Source: CAMTWJ01 sp964643605 (GTDB lineage: Bacteria; Patescibacteriota; Saccharimonadia; Saccharimonadales; 2-12-FULL-41-12). Taken from it: DNA of 29,033 bases. The translations under genes and the position numbers were made by a program. Where the stretch lies: contig CAZXTF010000006.1 of assembly GCA_964643605.1 (NCBI GenBank), positions 1-29,033 on the forward strand, read 5' to 3'. Below, piece by piece: positions 21,419 to 29,007 of the stretch; positions within the stretch are counted from its first letter, which is position 1, and each line of letters opens with the position of its first letter. The notes below the pieces were generated by a model. The model ran no database searches and had not been told where the DNA came from. It was given only the letters and a program-made list of their open reading frames with translations.

Positions 21419-22723
21419 ATGGACATTGCGATTTTAGGTTTTGGTTTGCAGGGTAAGTCTGCTCTGGAATACTGGGCATCAGCCGAGAATTCCATAACAA
21501 TTTGTGATACAAATACCGAGCTTGTGCTGCCCGATGGAGCAACGGGCCAGCTCGGTGATAATTATCTAGAAGATCTTGATCGATTTGATCTTATCGTGCG
21601 CAGCCCGAGTATTCATCCTCGGGATATCGAAGCGGCCAGTCCAGGCGTACTACCAAAAGTCACTACTGTTACGAATGAGTTTTTTCGAGTTTGCCCTACT
21701 AAAAATATTATTGGAGTCACCGGCACAAAGGGTAAAGGGACCACCAGTACACTCATTACCAAGATACTCGAAGCAGGTGGTAAGCGAGTACACCTTGGTG
21801 GCAATATCGGGACACCACCGCTTGAAATGCTAAAAGAGGATATCCAGCCAGATGACTGGGTAGTGTTAGAGCTCGCTAATTTTCAGCTTATCGACCTAAA
21901 GTACTCCTCGAAAATTGCAGTATGTCTTATGGTCGCTTCCGAGCACCAAGATTGGCACACTGATTTTGAAGAATATGTAACTGCAAAGCAACAGCTCTTT
22001 CGCTGGCAAGGACCAGAAGACACTGCTGTTTACTTTGCAGTAGATGAGAATTCCTTAAAGATTGTTAATGTTTCTACAGGCAAAAAAATACCGTACTTCA
22101 AAGAGCCGGGAGCTTTCGTTGAAGACGAGACAATCGTGATTGATAGTCAAAATATTATTAAGACCTCAGAGATCAAATTACTTGGTAAACACAACTGGCA
22201 AAATGTATGCGCAGCTGTAACAGCTGCATGGCAAATTACACAAGATGTTCAGGCAATACACTCAGTTATTGCAGGCTTTTCGGGCATGGAATATCGGCTG
22301 GAGCTTATTCGAGAACTAGATGGAGCTAAATACTATAACGACTCATTTGGGACAACTCCAGAAACGGCAATTGTTGCTATCGAAGCATTCAAAGAGCCAA
22401 AAATTCTTATACTGGGGGGTTCTGACAAAGGAGCTGATTTTACAGATTTAGCTAATACAATTAAGGAAAATAACGTGAAGTACGCCATTCTTGTTGGAAT
22501 AACTGGCCCTAAGATAGCAGAAGCGCTTGATAAGTCTGGTGCAACTGTTCCATATGTAGTACATGGCACGATTACAATGCCAGAAATCGTTCAGCTTGCC
22601 CGAGAACGAGCAGAAGCGGGCGATATCGTACTACTCTCTACCGGCTGTGCAAGCTTTGGTCTATTTAAAAACTACAGAGATCGAGGCGATCAATTTAATC
22701 AATCTGTGCAAGCATTGACTTAA
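21419..22723 (+). CDS. murD: UDP-N-acetylmuramoylalanine--D-glutamate ligase
   Basis: Adds D-glutamate to UDP-MurNAc-L-Ala in peptidoglycan synthesis. 434 residues, normal length. Seen: an N-terminal Rossmann strand (AILGFGLQGKSALE), the ATP loop GVTGTKGKGTTST near residue 100, LGGNIGTPPLE, HQDWH in the central domain, and the C-terminal YNDSFGTTPETAIVAIEAF with ILGGSDKGADF, all Mur ligase hallmarks. The usual ELSSFQL reads ELANFQL. The murI gene, which makes its D-Glu substrate, converges on it and overlaps by 29 bases. Confidence 0.95.
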   Translation: MDIAILGFGLQGKSALEYWASAENSITICDTNTELVLPDGATGQLGDNYLEDLDRFDLIVRSPSIHPRDIEAASPGVLPKVTTVTNEFFRVCPTKNIIGVTGTKGKGTTSTLITKILEAGGKRVHLGGNIGTPPLEMLKEDIQPDDWVVLELANFQLIDLKYSSKIAVCLMVASEHQDWHTDFEEYVTAKQQLFRWQGPEDTAVYFAVDENSLKIVNVSTGKKIPYFKEPGAFVEDETIVIDSQNIIKTSEIKLLGKHNWQNVCAAVTAAWQITQDVQAIHSVIAGFSGMEYRLELIRELDGAKYYNDSFGTTPETAIVAIEAFKEPKILILGGSDKGADFTDLANTIKENNVKYAILVGITGPKIAEALDKSGATVPYVVHGTITMPEIVQLARERAEAGDIVLLSTGCASFGLFKNYRDRGDQFNQSVQALT

Positions 22724-23342
22724 GTTCCTCAACTACATGTGGCTCTGGCTGAATCACCGTTGCTCGACTGCCAGCGATCTCTTTTATTTCTTCCTCAATC
22801 CAATGGTAATGAGTACATCCCAAGACAATCACGTCAGAACCCTGCTGCAATGAAGGTTCAATATCTTCCTTGATAAGCTGTTCGTTTATAGTATTTTCTT
22901 CGATCAAATAAGCCCAGTCGCTACAGTCTGGCTCGATAATTGTTAGATGCTGAGCATACTCTTCAAGTAGCTTTTGATATCGCTGGCTAGCCAGTGTAGT
23001 TGGTGTAGCACAGATAGTAATAGTATTGGTTTTAGTTACCTTTGCTGCTTTCTCAATCATCGGCTCTACTGTAATGAGCTTAGCGTACAAGTTATTTTGA
23101 ATATCATTAATTACGGTAGTACTAATGGTATTGCAAGCAATAACAATAATTTGGCAGCCCTCTTCTTCCATTTTTTTCAATATTGGTAATGCAAGACCAA
23201 TGAGCTCTTTCGGGTCTTTATTACCATACGGAATATTGGCTTTGTCATTTCGGAAGACAACTTCAACATCGTCAATTGCCTGCTCGATAGCCCTAGCCAC
23301 AGACAAGCCACCGATACCAGAGTCAAATACACCTATTTTCAT
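22695..23342 (-). CDS. murI: Glutamate racemase
   Basis: Makes D-glutamate for MurD from L-glutamate. 215 residues, some 40-50 shorter than typical MurI, but both catalytic cysteines are present: Cys70 in IACNTIS and Cys176 in LGCTHYHW. The N-terminal FDSGIGGLSV and the IPYGNKDP segment also match. The usual FADTARxPYG reads FRNDKANIPYG. An aspartate racemase-like role is less likely given the murD neighbour. Its ATG shares one base with the folD stop (TAATG), so translation is coupled to folD; its 3' end overlaps murD on the other strand. Confidence 0.92.
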   Translation of the reverse strand: MKIGVFDSGIGGLSVARAIEQAIDDVEVVFRNDKANIPYGNKDPKELIGLALPILKKMEEEGCQIIVIACNTISTTVINDIQNNLYAKLITVEPMIEKAAKVTKTNTITICATPTTLASQRYQKLLEEYAQHLTIIEPDCSDWAYLIEENTINEQLIKEDIEPSLQQGSDVIVLGCTHYHWIEEEIKEIAGSRATVIQPEPHVVEELKSMLAQID

Positions 23343-24148
23343 TAGTCAACCCTTCGGCGGGCGCCAATAATTACGTTTTCGAACAAGGCACAAACAGTCA
23401 GAGGGCCAACACCGCCTTTAGCAGGAGTGATGGTGAGGTCATCTCGCCCATATACGTCTTCTGCAACATCGCCGACTGTCTTGCCATCTTCGCTGGCAAC
23501 TCCAGCGTCAACCACAACTGCACCATGTTTGATCATGTCAGGAAATAAGATGCTGGGGCTACCAGTGGCCGTGATGATTATGTCTGCCTCAATACTTAAC
23601 ACGTTAAGATTTTTTGTTGAACGATCTGCAAGTGTGACCTTATAGCCAGCTGTTTTAAAGATCTTTTCCAGAGGTGCACCAACTAGTTTCCCCCGACCAA
23701 TAAGCAAAATATGCTTGTCTTTTAAGTCTACATTGTAGCCTGCGAGGAGCCACAAAATTGCCATTGGGGTGGCTGGATCAAACGTAGCTTTTTGCCCAAG
23801 AGCATCAACGTCTTTCCCAGGATCTACCATATTGCATAGTTCGTCGGTCTGGGACGGATCTGTAAGCGGCAATTGCACAATAATGCCATGGACAGTCTCA
23901 TCATGATTCAGCTCTTCGATTTTTTGGTGCGCATCTTTCTGATCAATACGATATACCACAACATCTATATCGAGCTCTTCGCCGTATTGTTTTTTTAAGC
24001 GAACGTACGTATTGATAACCGGGTCATCTTTTGTCTGCACAATAGCTAGCTTAGGAGCAATACTATGTGCCTGTCGCAAGCCTCGTACAGCTTTAGCTTG
24101 ACGCTCTTTAATAAAGCCAGCTAGCTCTAATCCATTCAGTAGTTTCAT
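23342..24148 (-). CDS. folD: Bifunctional methylene-THF dehydrogenase / cyclohydrolase
   Basis: Interconverts 5,10-methylene-, methenyl- and 10-formyl-tetrahydrofolate with NADP. 268 residues, slightly short of the usual ~285. Seen: catalytic YVRLK (Tyr48, Lys52), GIIVQLPL, the DVDALG segment, the NADP loop LIGRGKLVGAPLEKI, DIIITATGSP and TPAKGGVGPLT (usually TPGGVGPMT). No ribosome site is seen before the ATG; TACCAT 7 bases upstream may be a weak -10. It is upstream of and coupled to murI. Confidence 0.95.
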   Translation of the reverse strand: MKLLNGLELAGFIKERQAKAVRGLRQAHSIAPKLAIVQTKDDPVINTYVRLKKQYGEELDIDVVVYRIDQKDAHQKIEELNHDETVHGIIVQLPLTDPSQTDELCNMVDPGKDVDALGQKATFDPATPMAILWLLAGYNVDLKDKHILLIGRGKLVGAPLEKIFKTAGYKVTLADRSTKNLNVLSIEADIIITATGSPSILFPDMIKHGAVVVDAGVASEDGKTVGDVAEDVYGRDDLTITPAKGGVGPLTVCALFENVIIGARRRVD

Positions 24149-24190
24149 TTGTTACATGGTAGCAGTCTACTCCTCTGATTTCCAGCAAGA

Positions 24191-24826
24191 CTAGTGGGTA
24201 GTACTGCCTTTCCAGAGCTCAAGCCAGCGATCGTAGGCACTGTAGGTATGCTCGGAACGCCGAAAGTCGATGGTGATTTTTTGAGCCTCATCACTCTGCA
24301 TAAGTGCTCGAAGAGCATCTTTGCTAAGCTCAACACCACGAGGATTTGTGCCTAGTTTTGGTAATTTTATGTAGTTCTCTCGCCCCATTTGAGCAAGTAG
24401 CTTTCTCTGTAGTTCTTTAGAAAATAAGTACAAAGCACCTTGTCCGCCCCAATTTATATGCGCAAATAGCATATCGCACGAAGGAGAATATTGTAGGGCA
24501 AATTCTCGTGCCCTCTCGGCATCGACTGTCCAAATAAGTTTTACTCCACCCGGCGTTTTACCGCTTACTGTTTTTATAGACACAGGCACTCTTTGCACAA
24601 ACATGTCTGTTTCGGGTTCTGTGATTGGGATATCTGCATCGATAGCATCCTTGCCATATGCCAGTATAAAAAGTGCGATTAAAATCCGCTCCCTGGTAGA
24701 GCCAATCTCCATTCCCAACTTGCCGTTACGAGAATTATCAAGCTCTGCGAGCAGAAAAAGTTCTGGCAACTTATCTTTGACCAACTGGATATACTTTTGG
24801 TCAACAAAGATCTCTTTATACATCAT
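24191..24826 (-). CDS. ThaI-like type II restriction endonuclease
   Basis: 211 residues. The N-terminal third (LPELFLLAELDNSRNGKLG, MEIGSTRERILIALFI) and ITEPETDMFVQRVPVSIKT, followed by GVKLIWTVDAERAREF, match what I recall of the ThaI family, which cuts CGCG. The acidic residues plus SIKT would form a PD-(D/E)XK-type centre, but the exact catalytic set is not certain from sequence alone. The gene overlaps the methylase gene stop by 4 bases (ATGA) and follows it in one operon, the standard layout for a type II restriction-modification pair. Specificity is inferred from the family name only. Confidence 0.8.
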   Translation of the reverse strand: MMYKEIFVDQKYIQLVKDKLPELFLLAELDNSRNGKLGMEIGSTRERILIALFILAYGKDAIDADIPITEPETDMFVQRVPVSIKTVSGKTPGGVKLIWTVDAERAREFALQYSPSCDMLFAHINWGGQGALYLFSKELQRKLLAQMGRENYIKLPKLGTNPRGVELSKDALRALMQSDEAQKITIDFRRSEHTYSAYDRWLELWKGSTTH

Positions 24827-25764
24827 GCTTTTAACATTCTCTCAAGAGCGCCAGCTAAATGCCAGGCCAAAATTGGTGGCACAGCGTTTCCTACCTGTCT
24901 ATAGGCATCGCTCGTAGACTGCAAAAATACAAAATCATCTGGAAAAGACTGAATCCGAGCTGCTTCTCGGGCTGACAGTCTGCGGGGTAGCTTGTAGTGA
25001 AATTCTATGTTTCCGTGATGTTCTGCTCGCATGGTTGGCCCAGGTTTAGCTGCGTTGGTAGTAGTATTGCCTTGGGTACCCGGAAATAGCTTAGCCTTTG
25101 AATAACCAGAATTTGGCAGGCAAAAATGTGCATGATCATCTTCTAGGTCACCGATTGCTTTTTTGAGGTTAACTCTTTTGTTCTGGTGTGTTGGTTTTGG
25201 CCATGTTATTTCGCTACCAACATCTTTGCGTATTCCGATAATAATTACTCGCTCTCGATTTTGCGGAACTCCATAGTCTGCTGCGTTAAGCACTCTATAC
25301 TCGACATGGTAGCCTAATTTTTCAAAATCATTTACCATCGTTCGTATTCCTAGCCCCTGCTGCCATGAGATTAGGCCTTTAACATTCTCGGCCAAAAAAA
25401 ATTTAGGTTGGATTCGTTTAATCGTTTCAACCATACTCAGGTACAGCTGCCCCCTTTTTACAGTTAGCCCACCTCGTTTACCCGACAGACTAAAGTCTTG
25501 ACACGGAAAGCCACCCACTACAATATCTGCATCAGGCATGGGTTGTTCCTCCAATACTTTTAATATGTCCTCGCAGATTACTCGAGCATGAGGGAAATTA
25601 AGTGCCAAAGTTTTGCATGCCCTTTGGTTATTGTCATTTGCCCATATTATTTCAAACGGTCGTTTTTTGTACCTTTTATCCAGAAAGGTGAAGCCACCTT
25701 CTAGCCCTAAGTCTAGGCCACCTGCCCCCGAAAATAGAGAAATCACACTGTATTTTTTTGTCAC
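24823..25764 (-). CDS. C5-cytosine DNA methyltransferase (type II R-M)
   Basis: 313 residues with all main m5C methylase motifs: I LFSGAGGLDLGLE (residues 10-22), IV GGFPCQDFSLSG with catalytic Cys88, VI ENVKGL, VIII QNRERVIIIGIR and X RQVGNAVPP at the end. The variable target region between VIII and IX is short, which fits a short palindromic target. The start is GTG, 7 bases after a perfect TATAAT (25772-25777), so the mRNA is leaderless. It protects host DNA from the adjacent nuclease. Confidence 0.95.
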   Translation of the reverse strand: MTKKYSVISLFSGAGGLDLGLEGGFTFLDKRYKKRPFEIIWANDNNQRACKTLALNFPHARVICEDILKVLEEQPMPDADIVVGGFPCQDFSLSGKRGGLTVKRGQLYLSMVETIKRIQPKFFLAENVKGLISWQQGLGIRTMVNDFEKLGYHVEYRVLNAADYGVPQNRERVIIIGIRKDVGSEITWPKPTHQNKRVNLKKAIGDLEDDHAHFCLPNSGYSKAKLFPGTQGNTTTNAAKPGPTMRAEHHGNIEFHYKLPRRLSAREAARIQSFPDDFVFLQSTSDAYRQVGNAVPPILAWHLAGALERMLKA

Positions 25765-25771
25765 TAGCTAC

Positions 25772-25777
25772 ATTATA
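25772..25777 (-). promoter_or_regulatory. -10 box of the methylase gene (leaderless)
   Basis: TATAAT ends 7 bases before the GTG start of the methyltransferase gene. The R-M operon would be transcribed from here, back to back with the small membrane protein gene. Confidence 0.65.
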
Positions 25778-25836
25778 TATTCTGGCGTAGAGATTCGCGA
25801 GTTTTATTGTAGAGCTGTTTGCGGTATTGTTATTGG

Positions 25837-26139
25837 ATGGCCCAACAAAAGCACGCTAGAAGAAACAGTAGTTTGTTCGACTGGTGGAGTTTAACCCATA
25901 TTGGCTGGGGAGCTCTTCTGGGTTGGGTTATGAACCCATTTTTTGCCCTAGTAATGCTAGTGCTTTGGGAACCTTTAGAAATCTTTGTGCTTTCACCTCT
26001 GCTTGCCCGAAAAGGTATTGTATTCGGGCATGAGTCGTTACGAAACTCCTTGAGTGACATTGTATTCGACATAATTGGAGTAGCAATAGGCGCCTACGTA
26101 TTAACGACTCTAGTTGACCCGCCATTTCATTTGTTTTAA
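25837..26139 (+). CDS. Small two-helix membrane protein, unknown
   Basis: About 100 residues. Polar start (MAQQKHARRNSS) then FDWWSLTHIGWGALLGWVM, a second hydrophobic helix with LVMLVLWEPLEIFVL, a short loop, and a third weaker helix IVFDIIGVAIGAYVLTTL. Conserved-looking polar residues inside helices (His in THIGWG, Glu in WEPLE, Asn and Asp in NSLSDIVFD) suggest a small membrane enzyme or binding site. No family recognised. ATG 25837 is chosen because TATTGT lies 6 bases upstream, matching the leaderless pattern in this window. Confidence 0.8.
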   Translation: MAQQKHARRNSSLFDWWSLTHIGWGALLGWVMNPFFALVMLVLWEPLEIFVLSPLLARKGIVFGHESLRNSLSDIVFDIIGVAIGAYVLTTLVDPPFHLF

Positions 26140-26143
26140 CTGT

Positions 26144-26152
26144 TGATATAAT
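26144..26152 (+). promoter_or_regulatory. Extended -10 promoter of the PH-like protein gene
   Basis: TGATATAAT, 10 bases before the ATG at 26163. No Shine-Dalgarno follows. Confidence 0.6.
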
Positions 26153-26162
26153 AAACTTAAAT

Positions 26163-26591
26163 ATGACAAGTCAAGGCAAAGATGATCAGTTAAAAAATAT
26201 CACCGATTTCGCTGAACAGAGCGAGAATAAGCTTATTAAATTTGAGGACTCGGCACCGTTTACATTTAAGCGTAACTCTATCACTATCGGACGGAACAAG
26301 ATCAGTATCATCGAACGAGGCCCCCTCAAACAGCAAACCGTTACCTCTATTAATATTGAAGACCTGCTAAACGTTACGGTCTCGACTAATGCACTTTACG
26401 GAACCATTAATCTGTATACTCGTTACTATGTCAAAGAACCCCTCAAAATGAAATCTTTGTCTCGCAAAGACGCCCTACGAGCAAAACGAATTATCCAGGG
26501 ATTACTGGTTTGCAGAGAACGTAAGATGGATATAACTGATGTTCCTCCTGTTGAGCTCGTTATCCAGCTCGAGCGCATTGGTACTGCCTGA
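26163..26591 (+). CDS. Unknown protein, possible bacterial PH-like domain
   Basis: 142 residues, soluble, no signal. After a charged ~28-residue lead there is a run of short beta strands (FTFKRNSITIGRNKISIIERG, about residues 34-54; SINIEDLLNVTVSTN; TINLYTRYYVKEPLKMKSL) and then a helix (KDALRAKRIIQGLLVCR). That order is like bacterial PH domains (YdbT/bPH type). No catalytic motif is seen. It is preceded by an extended -10 box and is convergent with the PAP2 gene. Confidence 0.85.
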   Translation: MTSQGKDDQLKNITDFAEQSENKLIKFEDSAPFTFKRNSITIGRNKISIIERGPLKQQTVTSINIEDLLNVTVSTNALYGTINLYTRYYVKEPLKMKSLSRKDALRAKRIIQGLLVCRERKMDITDVPPVELVIQLERIGTA

Positions 26592-26632
26592 CCTTCAATT
26601 AATACTCTTCGCTTTTATCTTGAGTGAACCGA

Positions 26633-27283
26633 TTACGCAACTCTTTTATTTACTCTAGGTTTTGCTCGTTTGGTTTTGGGTTTATCCGGTAATGCGTAAA
26701 AGAAGTTGAATATTGCATAGATTAACCAGCCAATAGCAAAACCTCCTACAATATCCAGTGGTAAATGTGCGCCTAAATGTACTCTCGAAAAACCTACCAA
26801 GATAATCCAAATTGCCGGAATCCAATAATACTTTGGCCTGAGATAGTAACCAACGGTTAGCGCTAATACGACAGCAAGAGCAGTATGTCCAGAGGGGTAA
26901 CCGGGGCCGTGAACTACATCACGACTAATAGCATCTACGATAAATTCATGTGGCCTGCCTCGACCAAAAATATCCTTAAATACTCCAGCTATTATGTATA
27001 CAGAAACACCCGCTGCAAACAAATAGATTGCTATATCGAGGCGCTTAAATACTATGAATACAAGAGGCAGTATAAGTAGCATATAGATGCTCCCTGCCTG
27101 TGTTATTAACCAAAAAAGATTATGGAAAATATTTGGCCAATTATATACATGCAAAAATACATACTTCTCCCATGACGCAAGCGAGTTGCCCCGAGAAGCC
27201 AAAATCGTAGCAATCAATAAAACCGAAGCAAGCACTATCTGAGCAACCGGGCTAAGCGGTATAATTTTCTTGCTTTTACGCAT
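26633..27283 (-). CDS. PAP2-family membrane phosphatase
   Basis: About 216 residues with five to six membrane helices. The three-part PAP2 active site is complete: KDIFGRGRP, GYPSGHTA and SRVHLGAHLPLD. Members dephosphorylate undecaprenyl pyrophosphate, phosphatidylglycerol phosphate or phosphatidic acid on the outer face of the membrane; which one is not decided by sequence. The C-terminus is basic (KPKTKRAKPRVNKR). It overlaps the upstream membrane gene by 8 bases. ATG 27283 directly follows AAGGGG; ATG 27295 is another possible start. Confidence 0.92.
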   Translation of the reverse strand: MRKSKKIIPLSPVAQIVLASVLLIATILASRGNSLASWEKYVFLHVYNWPNIFHNLFWLITQAGSIYMLLILPLVFIVFKRLDIAIYLFAAGVSVYIIAGVFKDIFGRGRPHEFIVDAISRDVVHGPGYPSGHTALAVVLALTVGYYLRPKYYWIPAIWIILVGFSRVHLGAHLPLDIVGGFAIGWLIYAIFNFFYALPDKPKTKRAKPRVNKRVA

Positions 27284-28040
27284 CCCCTTGACCATTTCGC
27301 AGGCCAGCAATGGCTTTTTTTATTACATGCCCATGGTGGCGTTCTATGTAATCAATAATCCCATAAAAAGCTACTGCGGCGCCCAACAACTCCAGAGACT
27401 CTTCAGCTGCAACTAGTACACCTTGATACAAAAAAGTTTCCTTGTCTACCATGCTTGTTAGCATATCTACCCCTAGAGCACCAAACAAGAATATTACGCC
27501 TGCAATAACTAAAATAAATGACGTACGACGGGGCAAAAGCTGCCATACTCTCCATGCCAAAAAACCAAAAGCCGCAAGTATAAAAGGAGCAATGATTACC
27601 CATGCATTCTGCAGGCCTGCAGGCAGGGAATCCTTAAAAAATATTGTGTGTATACTCTGCAACACAAATTCATGCAAAGTTGCTATCTCATCAATTGCGG
27701 CAATTAGGCTGACCACTCCAATAGTAATCCATATTCCTCGTAAGCCCCTTCTGCTAAGCCAAGCAGCAAAAAACGCACTGGTACTGATCATTAAAAGCAG
27801 CAGCTCAGAGAACCATGTCGGTAGGCTAGATTCATCATCCATATCGAAACGATTAGACAGCTCAAAAACTTGACCATTTTGCTGATTATAAACATCCATA
27901 TTTAAGTATTGCAACAGTAAATGAATACTAATAATAGCCAGTATTGCAGTGCCTAATATAATAAAACTTTTTGCGGCGAATGAACGACGGTTTAATACTC
28001 TTTTTGTAACTGCTTGTTTAATATTGGTATCCTCTTTCAC
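27276..28040 (-). CDS. Polytopic membrane protein with DE..HE and EE motifs
   Basis: 254 residues with about six membrane helices (near 25-45, 78-96, 103-120, 146-166, 175-195, 212-230). The helices carry charged residues that are likely functional: AIDEIATLHEF near 114-124 and AAEESLELLGA near 211-221. Two acidic pairs and a His within membranes suggest a metal-dependent enzyme. I recall this DE..HE / EE.lE pattern in unnamed bacterial membrane families but give no name. It starts with GTG 6 bases after TATTAT (28047-28052) and is coupled to the PAP2 gene, which suggests lipid chemistry. Confidence 0.85.
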   Translation of the reverse strand: MKEDTNIKQAVTKRVLNRRSFAAKSFIILGTAILAIISIHLLLQYLNMDVYNQQNGQVFELSNRFDMDDESSLPTWFSELLLLMISTSAFFAAWLSRRGLRGIWITIGVVSLIAAIDEIATLHEFVLQSIHTIFFKDSLPAGLQNAWVIIAPFILAAFGFLAWRVWQLLPRRTSFILVIAGVIFLFGALGVDMLTSMVDKETFLYQGVLVAAEESLELLGAAVAFYGIIDYIERHHGHVIKKAIAGLRNGQGDA

Positions 28041-28046
28041 TTAAAT

Positions 28047-28052
28047 ATAATA
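28047..28052 (-). promoter_or_regulatory. -10 box of the membrane protein / PAP2 operon
   Basis: TATTAT ends 6 bases before the GTG start at 28040. No ribosome site is present. The -35 is not clear. Confidence 0.5.
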
Positions 28053-28120
28053 GCAGAAACGTATTATCCGAAGCCCTAGCAACCAGAGTAGTTTAGCTTT
28101 TTTCTATTTTCCAACTCAAA

Positions 28121-28139
28121 AAGCCACACAAGGTGGCTT
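28121..28139 (-). terminator. Terminator of the GGCT-like gene
   Basis: AAGCCAC / GTGGCTT stem with a 5-base loop, followed on the minus strand by TTTTTGAG. It lies about 50 bases after the stop of the cyclotransferase-like gene. Confidence 0.75.
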
Positions 28140-28191
28140 CATAAACTGGAGGAGCAAGGTGCAAATTATTGCAACTAAGTTGCGTGGTCAT

Positions 28192-28740
28192 TCAACTATA
28201 TTTATTGCAGATTTCAGCTAAGGTGCTAATCTCTTTTAGAGGTTGGTCATTAATGAAAGTTGTTTCTAAAAATCCCTGATAAAAGTCTTTCCCGTACTTA
28301 TGCGCTCCTCTTAAGCATATTTCTAGGTAGCGTTTTTGAGCCTTAGATTCAAAGTCATATGTCCCGTTATGTCTATTGGATGAAAATACCATACATTTGC
28401 CTAGCGGTTTGTTGTTTTCAAAACTATATGACTCCGTTTGTATTAACTTATAGCCAAGTTCACGCTGGAGCAATCTTTCATAGTTAAGCTCGCTCATCTG
28501 AAAAATAACACCGTTAACTTTTGACCCAGGGTCACGGCTTATTGTTACATCCACTGCACAAAATGCCTCACCTGCTAATTCAAGGTTCGTCTCTGTCCAG
28601 CCAACTGAATCCCAAAAACTAAAATCTCTTCTGAATCCTTTTATGTAAGCTGGTAGTATACTATCTGCATCTGGAACAGTTGCGGCAAGCGACTCCGAGT
28701 CAAGCAATGAACCAAAACCAAAAATAGACAATTGAAGCAT
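28192..28740 (-). CDS. Gamma-glutamylcyclotransferase-like protein
   Basis: 182 residues. The N-terminal FGFGSLLDSESL is the substrate-loop signature (Y/F-G-S-L) of the GGCT/ChaC fold, and LLQRELGYKLIQTESY supplies the conserved R-E-x-x-Y region with a candidate catalytic Glu, followed by a strand (CMVFSSNRHN). Family members cyclise gamma-glutamyl groups to 5-oxoproline; glutathione use is doubtful in such an organism. It is a single-gene unit: TACAAT (28748-28753) 7 bases before the ATG, terminator after. The assignment is from motifs only. Confidence 0.85.
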   Translation of the reverse strand: MLQLSIFGFGSLLDSESLAATVPDADSILPAYIKGFRRDFSFWDSVGWTETNLELAGEAFCAVDVTISRDPGSKVNGVIFQMSELNYERLLQRELGYKLIQTESYSFENNKPLGKCMVFSSNRHNGTYDFESKAQKRYLEICLRGAHKYGKDFYQGFLETTFINDQPLKEISTLAEICNKYS

Positions 28741-28747
28741 CGCTTTT

Positions 28748-28753
28748 ATTGTA
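28748..28753 (-). promoter_or_regulatory. -10 box of the GGCT-like gene
   Basis: TACAAT ends 7 bases before the ATG at 28740; leaderless layout. It directly follows the terminator at 28763-28784. Confidence 0.5.
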
Positions 28754-28762
28754 GCAAACCAA

Positions 28763-28784
28763 AAAGAGCCATCACCGGCTCTTT
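28763..28784 (-). terminator. Terminator after the tRNA 3'-end copy
   Basis: AAAGAGCC / GGCTCTTT stem with a 6-base loop, followed on the minus strand by TTTGGTTTG. It would end transcription coming from the tRNA side. Confidence 0.75.
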
Positions 28785-28824
28785 GGTTCAGACTTTCCTA
28801 CTAGGGTCATCTGTAAAGTCAAAT

Positions 28825-28846
28825 TGGAGGGCCATCTGGGACATCG
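28825..28846 (-). pseudogene. Partial copy of a tRNA 3' end
   Basis: The stretch 28824-28842 repeats, base for base, the 3' end of the tRNA at 29008-29033: T-stem strand CCCAG, acceptor strand ATGGCCC, discriminator T and CCA. The T loop is different (GGGA-AAGCGATG-TCCC instead of a TTCGAGT loop), and no matching 5' acceptor GGGCCAT is found upstream. It could be a recombination scar, an attachment-site remnant or a decayed tRNA. Between it and the real tRNA lie several palindromes, including GAACCC-ACTG / CAGT-GGGTTC (28957-28930). Confidence 0.6.
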
Positions 28847-28983
28847 CTTTCCCTCATTTCATTCGGTCGCTCCTCCGGCTCTCTCGAAAAGAAAATACTA
28901 ACGTGCTTTCTTTTCTTCGTTCGCCTACACCGAACCCACTGCTTTTCAGTATTGGGTTCTCGGATGAACTATCCAAAACAAAA

Positions 28984-28999
28984 AGCCCCTCCTGGGGCT
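28984..28999 (-). terminator. Terminator of the edge tRNA
   Basis: AGCCCC / GGGGCT with a 4-base loop, followed by TTTTGTTTT on the minus strand, directly after the tRNA 3' end. Confidence 0.85.
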
Positions 29000-29007
29000 A
29001 CTTGTTT

